The notes below the pieces were generated by a model that saw nothing but the letters and a program-made list of their open reading frames with translations, was not told the origin of the DNA and searched no databases. Both the position numbers and the translations under genes were made by a program. A DNA stretch of 41,043 bases from Gemmataceae bacterium (GTDB lineage: Bacteria > Planctomycetota > Planctomycetia > Gemmatales > Gemmataceae). How positions within the stretch are numbered: the stretch's first letter is position 1; every line of letters begins with the position of its first letter. Shown piece after piece: positions 1 through 6,621 of this stretch. The stretch is from assembly GCA_009691845.1 (NCBI GenBank), contig SIAJ01000049.1:1-41043 (forward strand). The letters run 5' to 3'.

Positions 1-1
1 T

Positions 2-964
2 TCAGCAGATTCAGCAGATAGCTGGAAATCCGCAACGCCATCGATTACGATTGGCGACATAAAAGTCTCTATAACCTAAGCTGGAATCGAGCCAATCCAC
101 GTGAGTGGTGTACAAAATCACACGGAAATTTTCGCTATTCGCTTGTCGATTTCAAACATCAGCTCTTCCAAGAGATTCAACTACGGCACCTGGGCGGATA
201 ATGCCACACTGGTTGATAACTTCGACAATCGCTACAAGCTACTTTCCAGACCGCGCAGCGTGGGAGTGCAGAGCGCGTCCCTCGACCCGGCCACCCCGGT
301 GAGTGACATCCTGCTGTTTGAAACACCGATCAAGACCGCAGGATCCGTGCGACTACAACTACCCGCTGGTAACGTCGACCAACGTGGTTACTTTACTCTC
401 CATATCAATCTGCATTCCACCGGTGCTCGTTTGGATGCAGTAACCAAAGCGGCGGCGGCAGTCGCGGCTGAGCACAAAGCAAATTCTGATGCCATTGCTT
501 TCAAGGAAGCGGAGGCAAGACGTAAAGAATCAGAGGCAAGACGTGTCGAAACTCAAGAACAACGTGCTTTTGAGATGGCGGTGGCTGAGAAAAAACGTGC
601 TGCAGAAGTAGAAGCCGAGAAAGCACGGCTGGCTGCAGAGGCGAAGCAGAGGGCTGACGAGGTAGAAGCCGAGAAAGCACGGCCGGCTGCAGAAGCCAAG
701 AGGAAGGCTGACGAAGCACAAGCCGAGAAGGTGCGATTGGAAGAAGAGGAGAAGAAGAGGATAGCTGACCGTGCTGCGAAAATCGCCACTCTCTCAAACC
801 AGTTAGCTGCCACCAAAAAAAGGAAGGAAAAAACCGAGCTTGACTTGAATGCGGTTAAGGACTCTCAGTTTTTGTCAACAGCAAAAAAGTTTCAGAAGGA
901 ACTGGACATTTTGATTGCCGAGTGCCTCAAACTCGAAGCCGAAATCAAGAGCCTCAATAAGTAG
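2..964 (+). pseudogene. Interrupted N-terminal domain plus coiled-coil protein, 5' partial
   Basis: The frame is open from the window edge, meets an in-frame TAA at 77-79, and is then open to a TAG at 962-964. Read through the stop, the residues on either side form one plausible beta domain (IGDIKVSIT before; a run with FAIRLSISNIS, an aromatic YGTW and LVDNFDNRYKL after), of the kind seen in planctomycete secreted or zinc-ribbon proteins. The C-terminal two thirds (about residues 115-287 counted from the GTG at 101) is a charged Ala/Glu/Lys/Arg coiled coil with an 18-residue tandem repeat. If the domain reading is right, a point mutation in the TAA codon has split the gene; otherwise the GTG at 101 could start a shorter protein of 287 residues. 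The region is visibly more A-rich than the neighbouring genes. The function is unknown. Confidence 0.5.
608..735 (+). repeat. 54-bp in-frame tandem repeat in the coiled coil
   Basis: A 54-bp unit starts at 608, 662 and 716 (the third copy is partial and diverged), encoding an 18-residue unit beginning VEAEKARLAAEAK. Copies 1 and 2 are nearly identical. The period is a multiple of three, so copy-number changes would lengthen or shorten the coiled coil without breaking the frame. Confidence 0.8.
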
Positions 965-1003
965 ATTGCTGCAAGGCCAGCGATTCTGCTACGAGGATGC
1001 AAA

Positions 1004-1049
1004 AGGGACGCAGCTCAAAGGGAAAAGGGCTGCGGTCCCTCTGTTTTTT
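1004..1049 (+). terminator. Rho-independent terminator
   Basis: The stem AGGGACGCAGC (1004-1014) pairs with GCTGCGGTCCCT (1029-1040) with one bulged base. It is followed by CTG and a run of six T. It lies 40 bp after the stop of the coiled-coil gene and is oriented to end that transcript. Confidence 0.75.
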
Positions 1050-1173
1050 GGCAGATAGGATGGAAGTGCCATTCGGGTCATTGGTCGATTCCCTTTTTCG
1101 CCCGTCTGCAGGCCCCCCAACCCGCAAACTTGTTCATCCCGTGCTAGACAAATTTTCCGGACTTCCCGGCACC

Positions 1174-1203
1174 TGTAGAGTTTTCGCACTTCCTCCCTAT
1201 AAT
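1174..1203 (+). promoter_or_regulatory. Possible sigma-70 promoter for rpsA
   Basis: A perfect TATAAT lies at 1198-1203, with a weak -35 candidate TGTAGA at 1174-1179 (18-bp spacing). This would give an untranslated leader of roughly 110 nt before the S1 start at 1319. Apart from this element and the terminator at 1004-1049, I see nothing in the gene-free stretch 965-1318. Confidence 0.35.
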
Positions 1204-1318
1204 TCGCTGGTACCCGTTTGGGCTTTCCACGCGCGTGGGAGGGCGGGCGCACTGGTATCTCACTCTCTCGCCTCGCGATCGGGCGGTCCGATCGGCTGGC
1301 AATGGAAACCTCTTCTCA

Positions 1319-3127
1319 ATGGCTAACCGTAATCTCATTCATTCAATTGACATTTCCGACCTCGAAGCAGCCGTCGATTACGATGGCGACTGGGAAAAAG
1401 AAATCGCGGAGTGGATTGGCAAAGACAACACCGTCTTCGAGACCAACAAGATCGTCGAAGGCAAGGTTCGGGAAATTCGCGGCGAAGACGTCCTCATCGA
1501 CGTGGGATACAAGTCGGAAGGCATCGTCAAGATCGACGAGTGGAAGGAAGAAGGCGTCGAGCCACCCGCGTACCCGAAGGTCGGCGACCTCGTTCAAGTT
1601 CTCCTGGAAACAGTCGAGGACGAGAACGGCGTCATCTCCCTCAGTTACCGCAAAGCCAAGCGGCAAAAAGAGTGGGAAGGGATCCTCGCCAAACACAAGG
1701 AAGGCGATCGCGTCAAGGGCCTGGTTACCCGCAAGATCAAGGGCGGCCTGCTGGTCAACATCGGCGTGAACGTCTTCTTGCCCGCGAGCCAAGTGGATAT
1801 CCGTCGGCCACCGGATATCGGTGATTACATCAACAAAGACATCGAGTGCATGATCCTCAAGATCGACGAGGTCCGGCGCAATATCGTCGTTTCTCGCCGC
1901 AAGTTGCTTGAGGAAGATCGCGCTCGCCTCAAACGCGAATTGCTCACGACCATCGAGCCAAAACAGGTTCGCAAGGGTATCGTCAAGAACATCGCGGAGT
2001 TCGGTGCGTTCGTCGATCTCGGCGGCATCGATGGTCTCTTGCACATCACGGATATGGCCTGGTATCGCGTGCAGGATCCTCGCGACATCGTCAAAATCGA
2101 CCAGGAACTCGAAGTTTACATTCTGAACGTGGACAAGGACAAGGAAAAGATCGCGCTCTCGCTGAAGCACAAGACGGAGAGCCCTTGGCAGAACATCGAG
2201 GCCAAGTATCCGATCAGCAGTCGGCACACCGGAGAGGTCGTGAACATCATGACCTACGGGGCTTTCGTGAAGCTCGAACCGGGCATTGAGGGATTGGTCC
2301 ACATCTCGGAAATGTCCTGGACGCGCCGGATCAACGACCCGAAGGAAATCGTCAAGCAAGGCGACCAGATCGAAGTCATGGTCCTGAACATCAACCGCGA
2401 TAAGCAGGAAATCTCACTGGGAATGAAGCAGTGTACTTCCAACCCATGGGATCTGGTTTCCGATAAGTACGTCCCCGGAAAGATCGTTTCCGGCGTGGTT
2501 CGAAATCTCACGAACTACGGTGCGTTCATCGAGATCGAGGATGGCATCGATGGCTTGCTGCACGTTTCAGATATGAGTTGGACCCGCAAGGTAACCCATC
2601 CAAACGAAGTCGTCCAGAAAGGCCAAAAGGTCACCTGCGTCGTCTTGAATGTGGACCAGGAAAAGAAGCGGGTCGCTCTCGGGCTGAAGCAAATGGCGAC
2701 GGACCCATGGGATACAGACATCCCGGGCCAGTACAAGCCCGGCCAGGTCGTGAAGGGCAAGGTCACGAAGTTGACCAACTTCGGGGTGTTCGTGGAATTG
2801 CAGCCGGGCCTCGAAGGCCTGTTGCACATCTCGGAACTGTCCGAGGACAAGATCGAATCGCCGGAGGACATCCTCAAGGTCAATGACGAAATCGATGTCA
2901 AAGTGCTTCGCGTCGATACGAAGGACCGGAAAATTGGTCTTTCCCGGAAGAACCTGAACGACCCGAACGTTCCGGACGACGTGGTCATTCAGGACGTGGA
3001 TGAGCCAGCTACCGACACGGCCAGCAAGAAAGAAAAAGACAAGGAGAAGGATAAGGACAAGAAGGAAGATCTACGCGGCGGCACCGGTCAGGCCGGCCCG
3101 CTGTTCCAGTTACCTGCCAAGGAATAA
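1319..3127 (+). CDS. rpsA: 30S ribosomal protein S1
   Basis: The 602-residue protein carries six S1 RNA-binding repeats, starting near residues 46, 133, 219, 303, 391 and 478. Repeats 3-6 show the classic pattern GxFVxL...GLLHISxMSW (for example YGAFVKLEPGIEGLVHISEM). S1 binds mRNA on the small ribosomal subunit and helps translation initiation, especially on mRNAs with weak Shine-Dalgarno sites, which are common here. The frame is open upstream to 1235, but the ATG at 1319 begins the typical MANRNLIHSIDISDLE start, so I chose it; no strong Shine-Dalgarno is visible. The C-terminus is an unusual Lys/Glu/Asp-rich tail (KKEKDKEKDKDKKED). The sigma factor gene follows after 338 bp. Confidence 0.95.
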   Translation: MANRNLIHSIDISDLEAAVDYDGDWEKEIAEWIGKDNTVFETNKIVEGKVREIRGEDVLIDVGYKSEGIVKIDEWKEEGVEPPAYPKVGDLVQVLLETVEDENGVISLSYRKAKRQKEWEGILAKHKEGDRVKGLVTRKIKGGLLVNIGVNVFLPASQVDIRRPPDIGDYINKDIECMILKIDEVRRNIVVSRRKLLEEDRARLKRELLTTIEPKQVRKGIVKNIAEFGAFVDLGGIDGLLHITDMAWYRVQDPRDIVKIDQELEVYILNVDKDKEKIALSLKHKTESPWQNIEAKYPISSRHTGEVVNIMTYGAFVKLEPGIEGLVHISEMSWTRRINDPKEIVKQGDQIEVMVLNINRDKQEISLGMKQCTSNPWDLVSDKYVPGKIVSGVVRNLTNYGAFIEIEDGIDGLLHVSDMSWTRKVTHPNEVVQKGQKVTCVVLNVDQEKKRVALGLKQMATDPWDTDIPGQYKPGQVVKGKVTKLTNFGVFVELQPGLEGLLHISELSEDKIESPEDILKVNDEIDVKVLRVDTKDRKIGLSRKNLNDPNVPDDVVIQDVDEPATDTASKKEKDKEKDKDKKEDLRGGTGQAGPLFQLPAKE

Positions 3128-3139
3128 GAGGCCAGGAGT

Positions 3140-3225
3140 CAGGAGACGGGAAACAGGGTTGGATGTGTTCGTCTGCGAAGAACTTGGAAAGTCAAAGAAC
3201 ACGGACCCCTGTTCACTGTCTCCTG
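3140..3225. repeat. Imperfect inverted repeat after rpsA
   Basis: Arms at 3140-3158 (CAGGAGACGGGAAACAGGG) and 3207-3225 are reverse complements with two mismatches, separated by 48 bp. The sequence resembles GGAGACAGG-type dispersed repeats. It may act as a loose transcription end for rpsA, but there is no T-tract. Confidence 0.6.
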
Positions 3226-3465
3226 TCCCCGAATTCAGTTCCGGTTCTACCGGTCGCGCCTGATACGCTCCTGGTTCACCCCTCCGATTGGGTCCGAAGT
3301 CGTTTTCGCGGACGTAATTATCTAGCGGATTCGCTAGGTCAGACGATACGATGAAGCGGACGTTGCCATCCCAACTCGGGTAAGCAACAACGGAAGGGAT
3401 TCCAGGCTGGAGGCTCCGGGTCACACCGGGCAAAGCTTCCTCCATGATCTGCGGGACCACACATC
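3226..3465. other. Leader region of the sigma factor gene
   Basis: No gene is seen here. The only structure noted is a perfect short hairpin CTAGCG-gatt-CGCTAG at 3322-3337. I could not find a convincing promoter or Shine-Dalgarno site before the ATG at 3466. Confidence 0.4.
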
Positions 3466-4302
3466 ATGAATCAACCGCGCAAGTTGCGCTCGGATCTCGT
3501 TCAGTCTCCCTTGGAAACTTATCTAAGGGAGATCAACGAGACCGCGCTGCTGACTGCGGACCAGGAGAAAGCCCTGGCCCGCAAGATTGGCGTCGGTGAT
3601 ACCGAATCACGCGACCTCATGGTTCGTGCCAATCTGCGGCTCGTCGTCAACATCGCTCGTGGGTACACCGGCAAGGGCCTGGTGCTTCAGGATTTGATCG
3701 AGGAAGGGAACCTCGGACTTCTGCGGGCCGTCGAGGGCTTCGACCCGAACATGAATACTCGTTTCAGCACGTACGCGTCCTACTGGATCAAGCAATCGAT
3801 CAAGCGGGCCCTGGTCAACACGGCCAAGACGATTCGCATCCCCGCCTACATGGTTGAATTGCTCGCCAAATGGCGACGGGCGACGAATCAACTCACTGAC
3901 GAGCTAGGCCGACCGCCAACCCACGAAGAGACCGCCAAGTTCCTCGGGCTGCCGAAGAAAAAGCTCAACATCATCAAGAAGGCGATCCGCGTTTACAACT
4001 CTGCTCCACAGTCCGACCAAACGGAGGCGGGGTGGAGTATCGACGAAATGCTGTCGGATGCCCGCGTGAAGACACCCGACACGGCGATGGTCGAAAACGA
4101 CGACCTCCGTCAGGTCATGCAACTTCTCGACAAGATGGATGCCCGCGAGGCGACCGTGCTGCGGATGCGTTTCGGCCTGAATGACGAGGAACCCAAAACC
4201 CTCAAAGAGATCGGCGAATCCCTCGGCCTGACACGCGAACGCGTTCGCCAGATCGAGAGTGAAGCGCTATCCAAGCTCAGCGAGTATTTGACGGCCGATT
4301 GA
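3466..4302 (+). CDS. RNA polymerase sigma-70 family factor (RpoD/SigA-like, compact)
   Basis: The 278-residue protein has sigma region 1.2 (about 12-45), region 2 with the core-binding and -10-binding stretch (RANLRLVVNIARGYTGKG ... DLIEEGNLGLLRAVEGFDP ... FSTYASYWIKQSIKRAL), region 3 (about 125-200) and region 4 with the -35 helix-turn-helix (TLKEIGESLGLTRERVRQIE). It directs core polymerase to promoters. Region 1.1 and the large non-conserved insert of a primary RpoD are absent, which is more typical of a group 2 or small SigA-like factor than of the housekeeping sigma. It lies just downstream of rpsA on the same strand, but the 338-bp gap makes independent transcription likely. Confidence 0.9.
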   Translation: MNQPRKLRSDLVQSPLETYLREINETALLTADQEKALARKIGVGDTESRDLMVRANLRLVVNIARGYTGKGLVLQDLIEEGNLGLLRAVEGFDPNMNTRFSTYASYWIKQSIKRALVNTAKTIRIPAYMVELLAKWRRATNQLTDELGRPPTHEETAKFLGLPKKKLNIIKKAIRVYNSAPQSDQTEAGWSIDEMLSDARVKTPDTAMVENDDLRQVMQLLDKMDAREATVLRMRFGLNDEEPKTLKEIGESLGLTRERVRQIESEALSKLSEYLTAD

Positions 4303-4431
4303 TGTTGGCCAGGCGAAGCCGTGGTCACCACTCCGAGATATGTTGCTGTGTTCCACCAGTTCGGAAACTCGGCATCTCACATCTGCATTCAAGCCCGACG
4401 GACCGAACACGGTTGAACCGCAAGCATAGTT

Positions 4432-4461
4432 GTCGGCACACGGAGTGTGCGGACTACTATG
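4432..4461. repeat. Palindromic dispersed element, copy 1
   Basis: The arm GTCGGCACAC and its near-complement are separated by GGA. The flank GACTACT is also shared with the copy at 27346-27375: the two copies match over about 31 bases with two differences. Copy 1 has one stem mismatch, copy 2 none. The rest of 4303-4642 holds the repeat at 4511-4635 and nothing else that I can identify. Confidence 0.8.
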
Positions 4462-4510
4462 AGATAATTCTCCGCCCCACCGCATTGCAGCGAGTGATTC
4501 CGAAAAGGCA

Positions 4511-4635
4511 CAGCCCGCGACCGTCAGGGAGCCGCCGGACCACAGAGCCGCGACCGTCAGGGAGCGGTCAGCGGCATGCTGTGTGTAACCGCTCCCGCCT
4601 GCTGTCTTACCCGCTCCCTTACGGTCGCGGCTCTG
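4511..4635. repeat. Inverted repeat with an extra partial copy, downstream of hemF
   Basis: The 25-base arms at 4543-4567 and 4611-4635 are reverse complements at 24 of 25 positions (core GCCGCGACCGTCAGGGAGC), separated by 43 bp. A partial direct copy of the left arm lies at 4511-4534. The right arm ends 7 bp from the hemF stop codon, so the structure may end or protect the hemF transcript. Confidence 0.8.
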
Positions 4636-4642
4636 ATGTCGG

Positions 4643-5575
4643 TCAGTCTGGGCTGTTCGTTGTGCGATCGTCGCACATCTCTGCCCAATCCTTGGGCTTC
4701 AGCCAGTACTCGGTCAGCTCGGCCTCCTTCGTTCCTGGCTCCGGTCGATAGTCGTACCAGTAGCGCACAGTGGGCGGCAACGACATCAGGATCGATTCGA
4801 TCCGCCCACCCGTTTTCAGTCCGAAGATCGTGCCGCGATCGTAGAGCAAGTTGAACTCGACATATCTCCCCCGGCGATACTCCTGAAACTTTCGCTCGTT
4901 CTCGCCGTAACTGTCGTTCCTGCGTCGCTCGACGATCGGGAGGTAACTCGAAAGAAACGCGTTGCTGGCGGCCTGGACAAAGGTAAACCAGGAATCCATT
5001 TCGCCCACGCCCGATTTGTAATCGAAAAAGATACCGCCGACGCCGCGAGCCTCCTGACGATGGGGCAAGAAGAAATATTCGTCGCAGGCGTGCTTCATGG
5101 TCGCATAATCCACCAGCGGAGCGTGTTGCGCGCACACTTGTTTCCAGGTCTTGTGAAAGTGGCTCACATCCTCGCGCACCGGATAGTAAGGCGTGAGGTC
5201 CACCCCGCCACCGAACCACCAGTGTTCGCCCTTGGTGAGGTAGCGGAAGTTGGCATGAACCGTCGGCACGTGCGGATTGCGTGGATGGAGCACAAGCGAG
5301 ACGCCCGTGGCCGTGAATTTCGTCCCCTCGCCGGGCACCTGCTTTGCGAACTCGGGGCTCATCTCGCCGAAGACTTCCGAGAAATTGACGCCTGCCTTTT
5401 CGAAGACCGCCCCATCGACCAGCACTCGGGAACGCCCGCCGCCGCCACCTTCTCGATCCCAGGTATCCTCGCGAAAGCAGCCGCCCGTGTCCGCGGCCTC
5501 CAGCCCCGTGCAGATACGGTCCTGGATACCGCGAAAATACGCGACGGCAAGCTGATGCAACTCGCTGACATTCAT
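4643..5575 (-). CDS. hemF: Oxygen-dependent coproporphyrinogen III oxidase
   Basis: The 310-residue protein is the usual length for HemF, which oxidatively decarboxylates coproporphyrinogen III to protoporphyrinogen IX in haem synthesis, using O2, in the cytoplasm. Family signatures are easy to see: GVNFSEVFGE, HPRNPHVPTVHANFRY, WWFGGGVDLTPYYP, the H-x7-CDEYFFLPHRQEARGVGG-type stretch, and a C-terminal RGRYVEFNLLYDRGTIFGLK. It reads from the ATG at 5573-5575. No strong Shine-Dalgarno site is visible. It appears to be a single-gene unit: the next - strand gene upstream is about 370 bp away. Its presence suggests aerobic haem synthesis. Confidence 0.96.
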   Translation of the reverse strand: MNVSELHQLAVAYFRGIQDRICTGLEAADTGGCFREDTWDREGGGGGRSRVLVDGAVFEKAGVNFSEVFGEMSPEFAKQVPGEGTKFTATGVSLVLHPRNPHVPTVHANFRYLTKGEHWWFGGGVDLTPYYPVREDVSHFHKTWKQVCAQHAPLVDYATMKHACDEYFFLPHRQEARGVGGIFFDYKSGVGEMDSWFTFVQAASNAFLSSYLPIVERRRNDSYGENERKFQEYRRGRYVEFNLLYDRGTIFGLKTGGRIESILMSLPPTVRYWYDYRPEPGTKEAELTEYWLKPKDWAEMCDDRTTNSPD

Positions 5576-5944
5576 GGAAGATTCACGTGAGATTTCGGGC
5601 CCTATGGGATACGATATTCATCATGCGAACAATGACAGGCGAATTCATGCTTGTCGATGAGTTAAGTGAATCAAAGCGGACGCGGCTCGTTACTCGAGTA
5701 CGAAGTTTTTGTGACACTTCTCGCTGAACGCAACAGGCTTTCGCTTACTGGGCCTCGGAGGGCGACGCCGTTGACGGTTTGACATGGCGAGTACGTGCTA
5801 CCTGGGAACGCCAAGATCCACTCCGTTTTCACCGCCCGCCGAAATACAGGTTAGGTGGGCATTGCGTCCAGGGTTCGTTTGCGGGGTGTGGAACAGAATG
5901 GAACACTTTGGACGTGCCGGACAAAAGTCGGTCGGAACCGATTC
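5576..5944. other. Gene-poor stretch upstream of hemF
   Basis: Apart from the 31-codon candidate at 5690-5785, I see no gene, RNA gene or strong hairpin. It should contain the hemF promoter on the - strand, but I found no convincing -35/-10 pair. Confidence 0.4.
5690..5785 (-). CDS. Possible small basic protein (31 aa)
   Basis: A short frame starts at the ATG at 5783-5785 and ends in TAA at 5690-5692. It encodes MSNRQRRRPPRPSKRKPVAF followed by 11 more residues, rich in Arg/Lys at the N-terminus with one Cys. No good Shine-Dalgarno site is present. I know of no matching family, and it may be chance; it is listed because the stretch has no other content. Confidence 0.18.
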   Translation of the reverse strand: MSNRQRRRPPRPSKRKPVAFSEKCHKNFVLE

Positions 5945-6319
5945 TCAACCCGCCGACTGGGGGGGAGGCAACTCTTCGTTTTCAGCGGGTGTCCGGTGAT
6001 CTTCGCACAGGTAGGCGTACCGCGGGAACAGCGGCACTTTGCCGAAAAGCCTGTGCCAGACCCATTGCTGGACGACGGCCGGCTTGGGACAGCGAACGCA
6101 AACCATGGCTGTTCCAGAGTCGTCACAAAGAACCCCGGCTCTGGTTTGCTCGTGTTGGACGACGGACGCGGCGGAGTATCCCCGCGACCGAAGTTCTTCC
6201 AGGATAAGGGCTAAAGCTTCTTGCTCGATGCCGGCCCGATAGACGGTCGCCCGATCGAGCAGGTCTTCCGTGGAAGATTCGCGTACATTCAGTCGAACGC
6301 GATTCAGGTCGAAGTCCAT
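5945..6319 (-). CDS. Small Cys/His protein, putative zinc-binding, unknown function
   Basis: The 124-residue protein begins MDFDLNRVRLNVRESSTEDL. The frame stays open 33 codons further upstream, but that part is the translated palindrome at 6332-6395, so I start at the ATG at 6317-6319. The N-terminal half is helical (LLDRATVYRAGIEQEALALI). The C-terminal half contains CVRC at one side and YLCEDH at the other, about 33 residues apart, which could form a zinc site. I recall similar small proteins in planctomycete genomes but cannot name a family or role. It lies upstream of hemF on the same strand, about 370 bp away. Confidence 0.65.
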   Translation of the reverse strand: MDFDLNRVRLNVRESSTEDLLDRATVYRAGIEQEALALILEELRSRGYSAASVVQHEQTRAGVLCDDSGTAMVCVRCPKPAVVQQWVWHRLFGKVPLFPRYAYLCEDHRTPAENEELPPPQSAG

Positions 6320-6331
6320 ACGTCTCCATGT

Positions 6332-6395
6332 TTTGGGAGGGCAAGGCTCCTGCCGAGCCATGTTCGCGGCTCGGCAGGAGCCTCGCCCTCCCAAA
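6332..6395. repeat. 28-bp inverted repeat, REP-like
   Basis: Arms at 6332-6359 and 6368-6395 are complementary at 27 of 28 positions around an 8-base loop; the core is GGAGGGCAAGGCTCCTGCCG. Each arm begins or ends with TTTGGGAGG or its complement, so the transcript could fold strongly on either strand. It sits 12 bp upstream of the start of the small Cys/His gene and explains that gene's spurious N-terminal extension. Confidence 0.85.
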
Positions 6396-6521
6396 GATTC
6401 ACCCGGGGACATTTTCATGACTCAGAGCGGGATTGGGAACCATCCCGGATCGGATTTCGTCCTAAAGTCCAGGGAGTGTCCAGCTTCCACGGTCTTTCGA
6501 TCTACAATCGGGGTTGATTGC

Positions 6522-6551
6522 TTGACAGGATCTGAACTGAAAACGTAAGAT
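6522..6551 (+). promoter_or_regulatory. Sigma-70-type promoter of the DUF1549/DUF1553 gene
   Basis: A perfect -35 TTGACA (6522-6527) is followed after 18 bp by TAAGAT (6546-6551). Transcription would start near 6558, giving a leader of about 60 nt before the ATG at 6622, which has a Shine-Dalgarno AGGAGA at 6607-6612. In the gene-free stretch 6320-6621 this promoter and the palindrome at 6332-6395 are the only elements seen. Confidence 0.65.
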
Positions 6552-6621
6552 GTCTACCTGGGCGACCCTCGGCACCCAGCCGCACACCGAACACCGTCCT
6601 GACTCCAGGAGAACGGAACCC

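Noticed and set aside
1343..2359. 338-codon open frame antisense to rpsA
   Set aside because: It is a shadow of the S1 repeats and contains no recognisable family motif.
4299..4751. 150-codon + strand frame with RPSGS and YGRGSDVG-type peptides
   Set aside because: It is translation of the inverted repeat at 4511-4635 and runs antisense into hemF.
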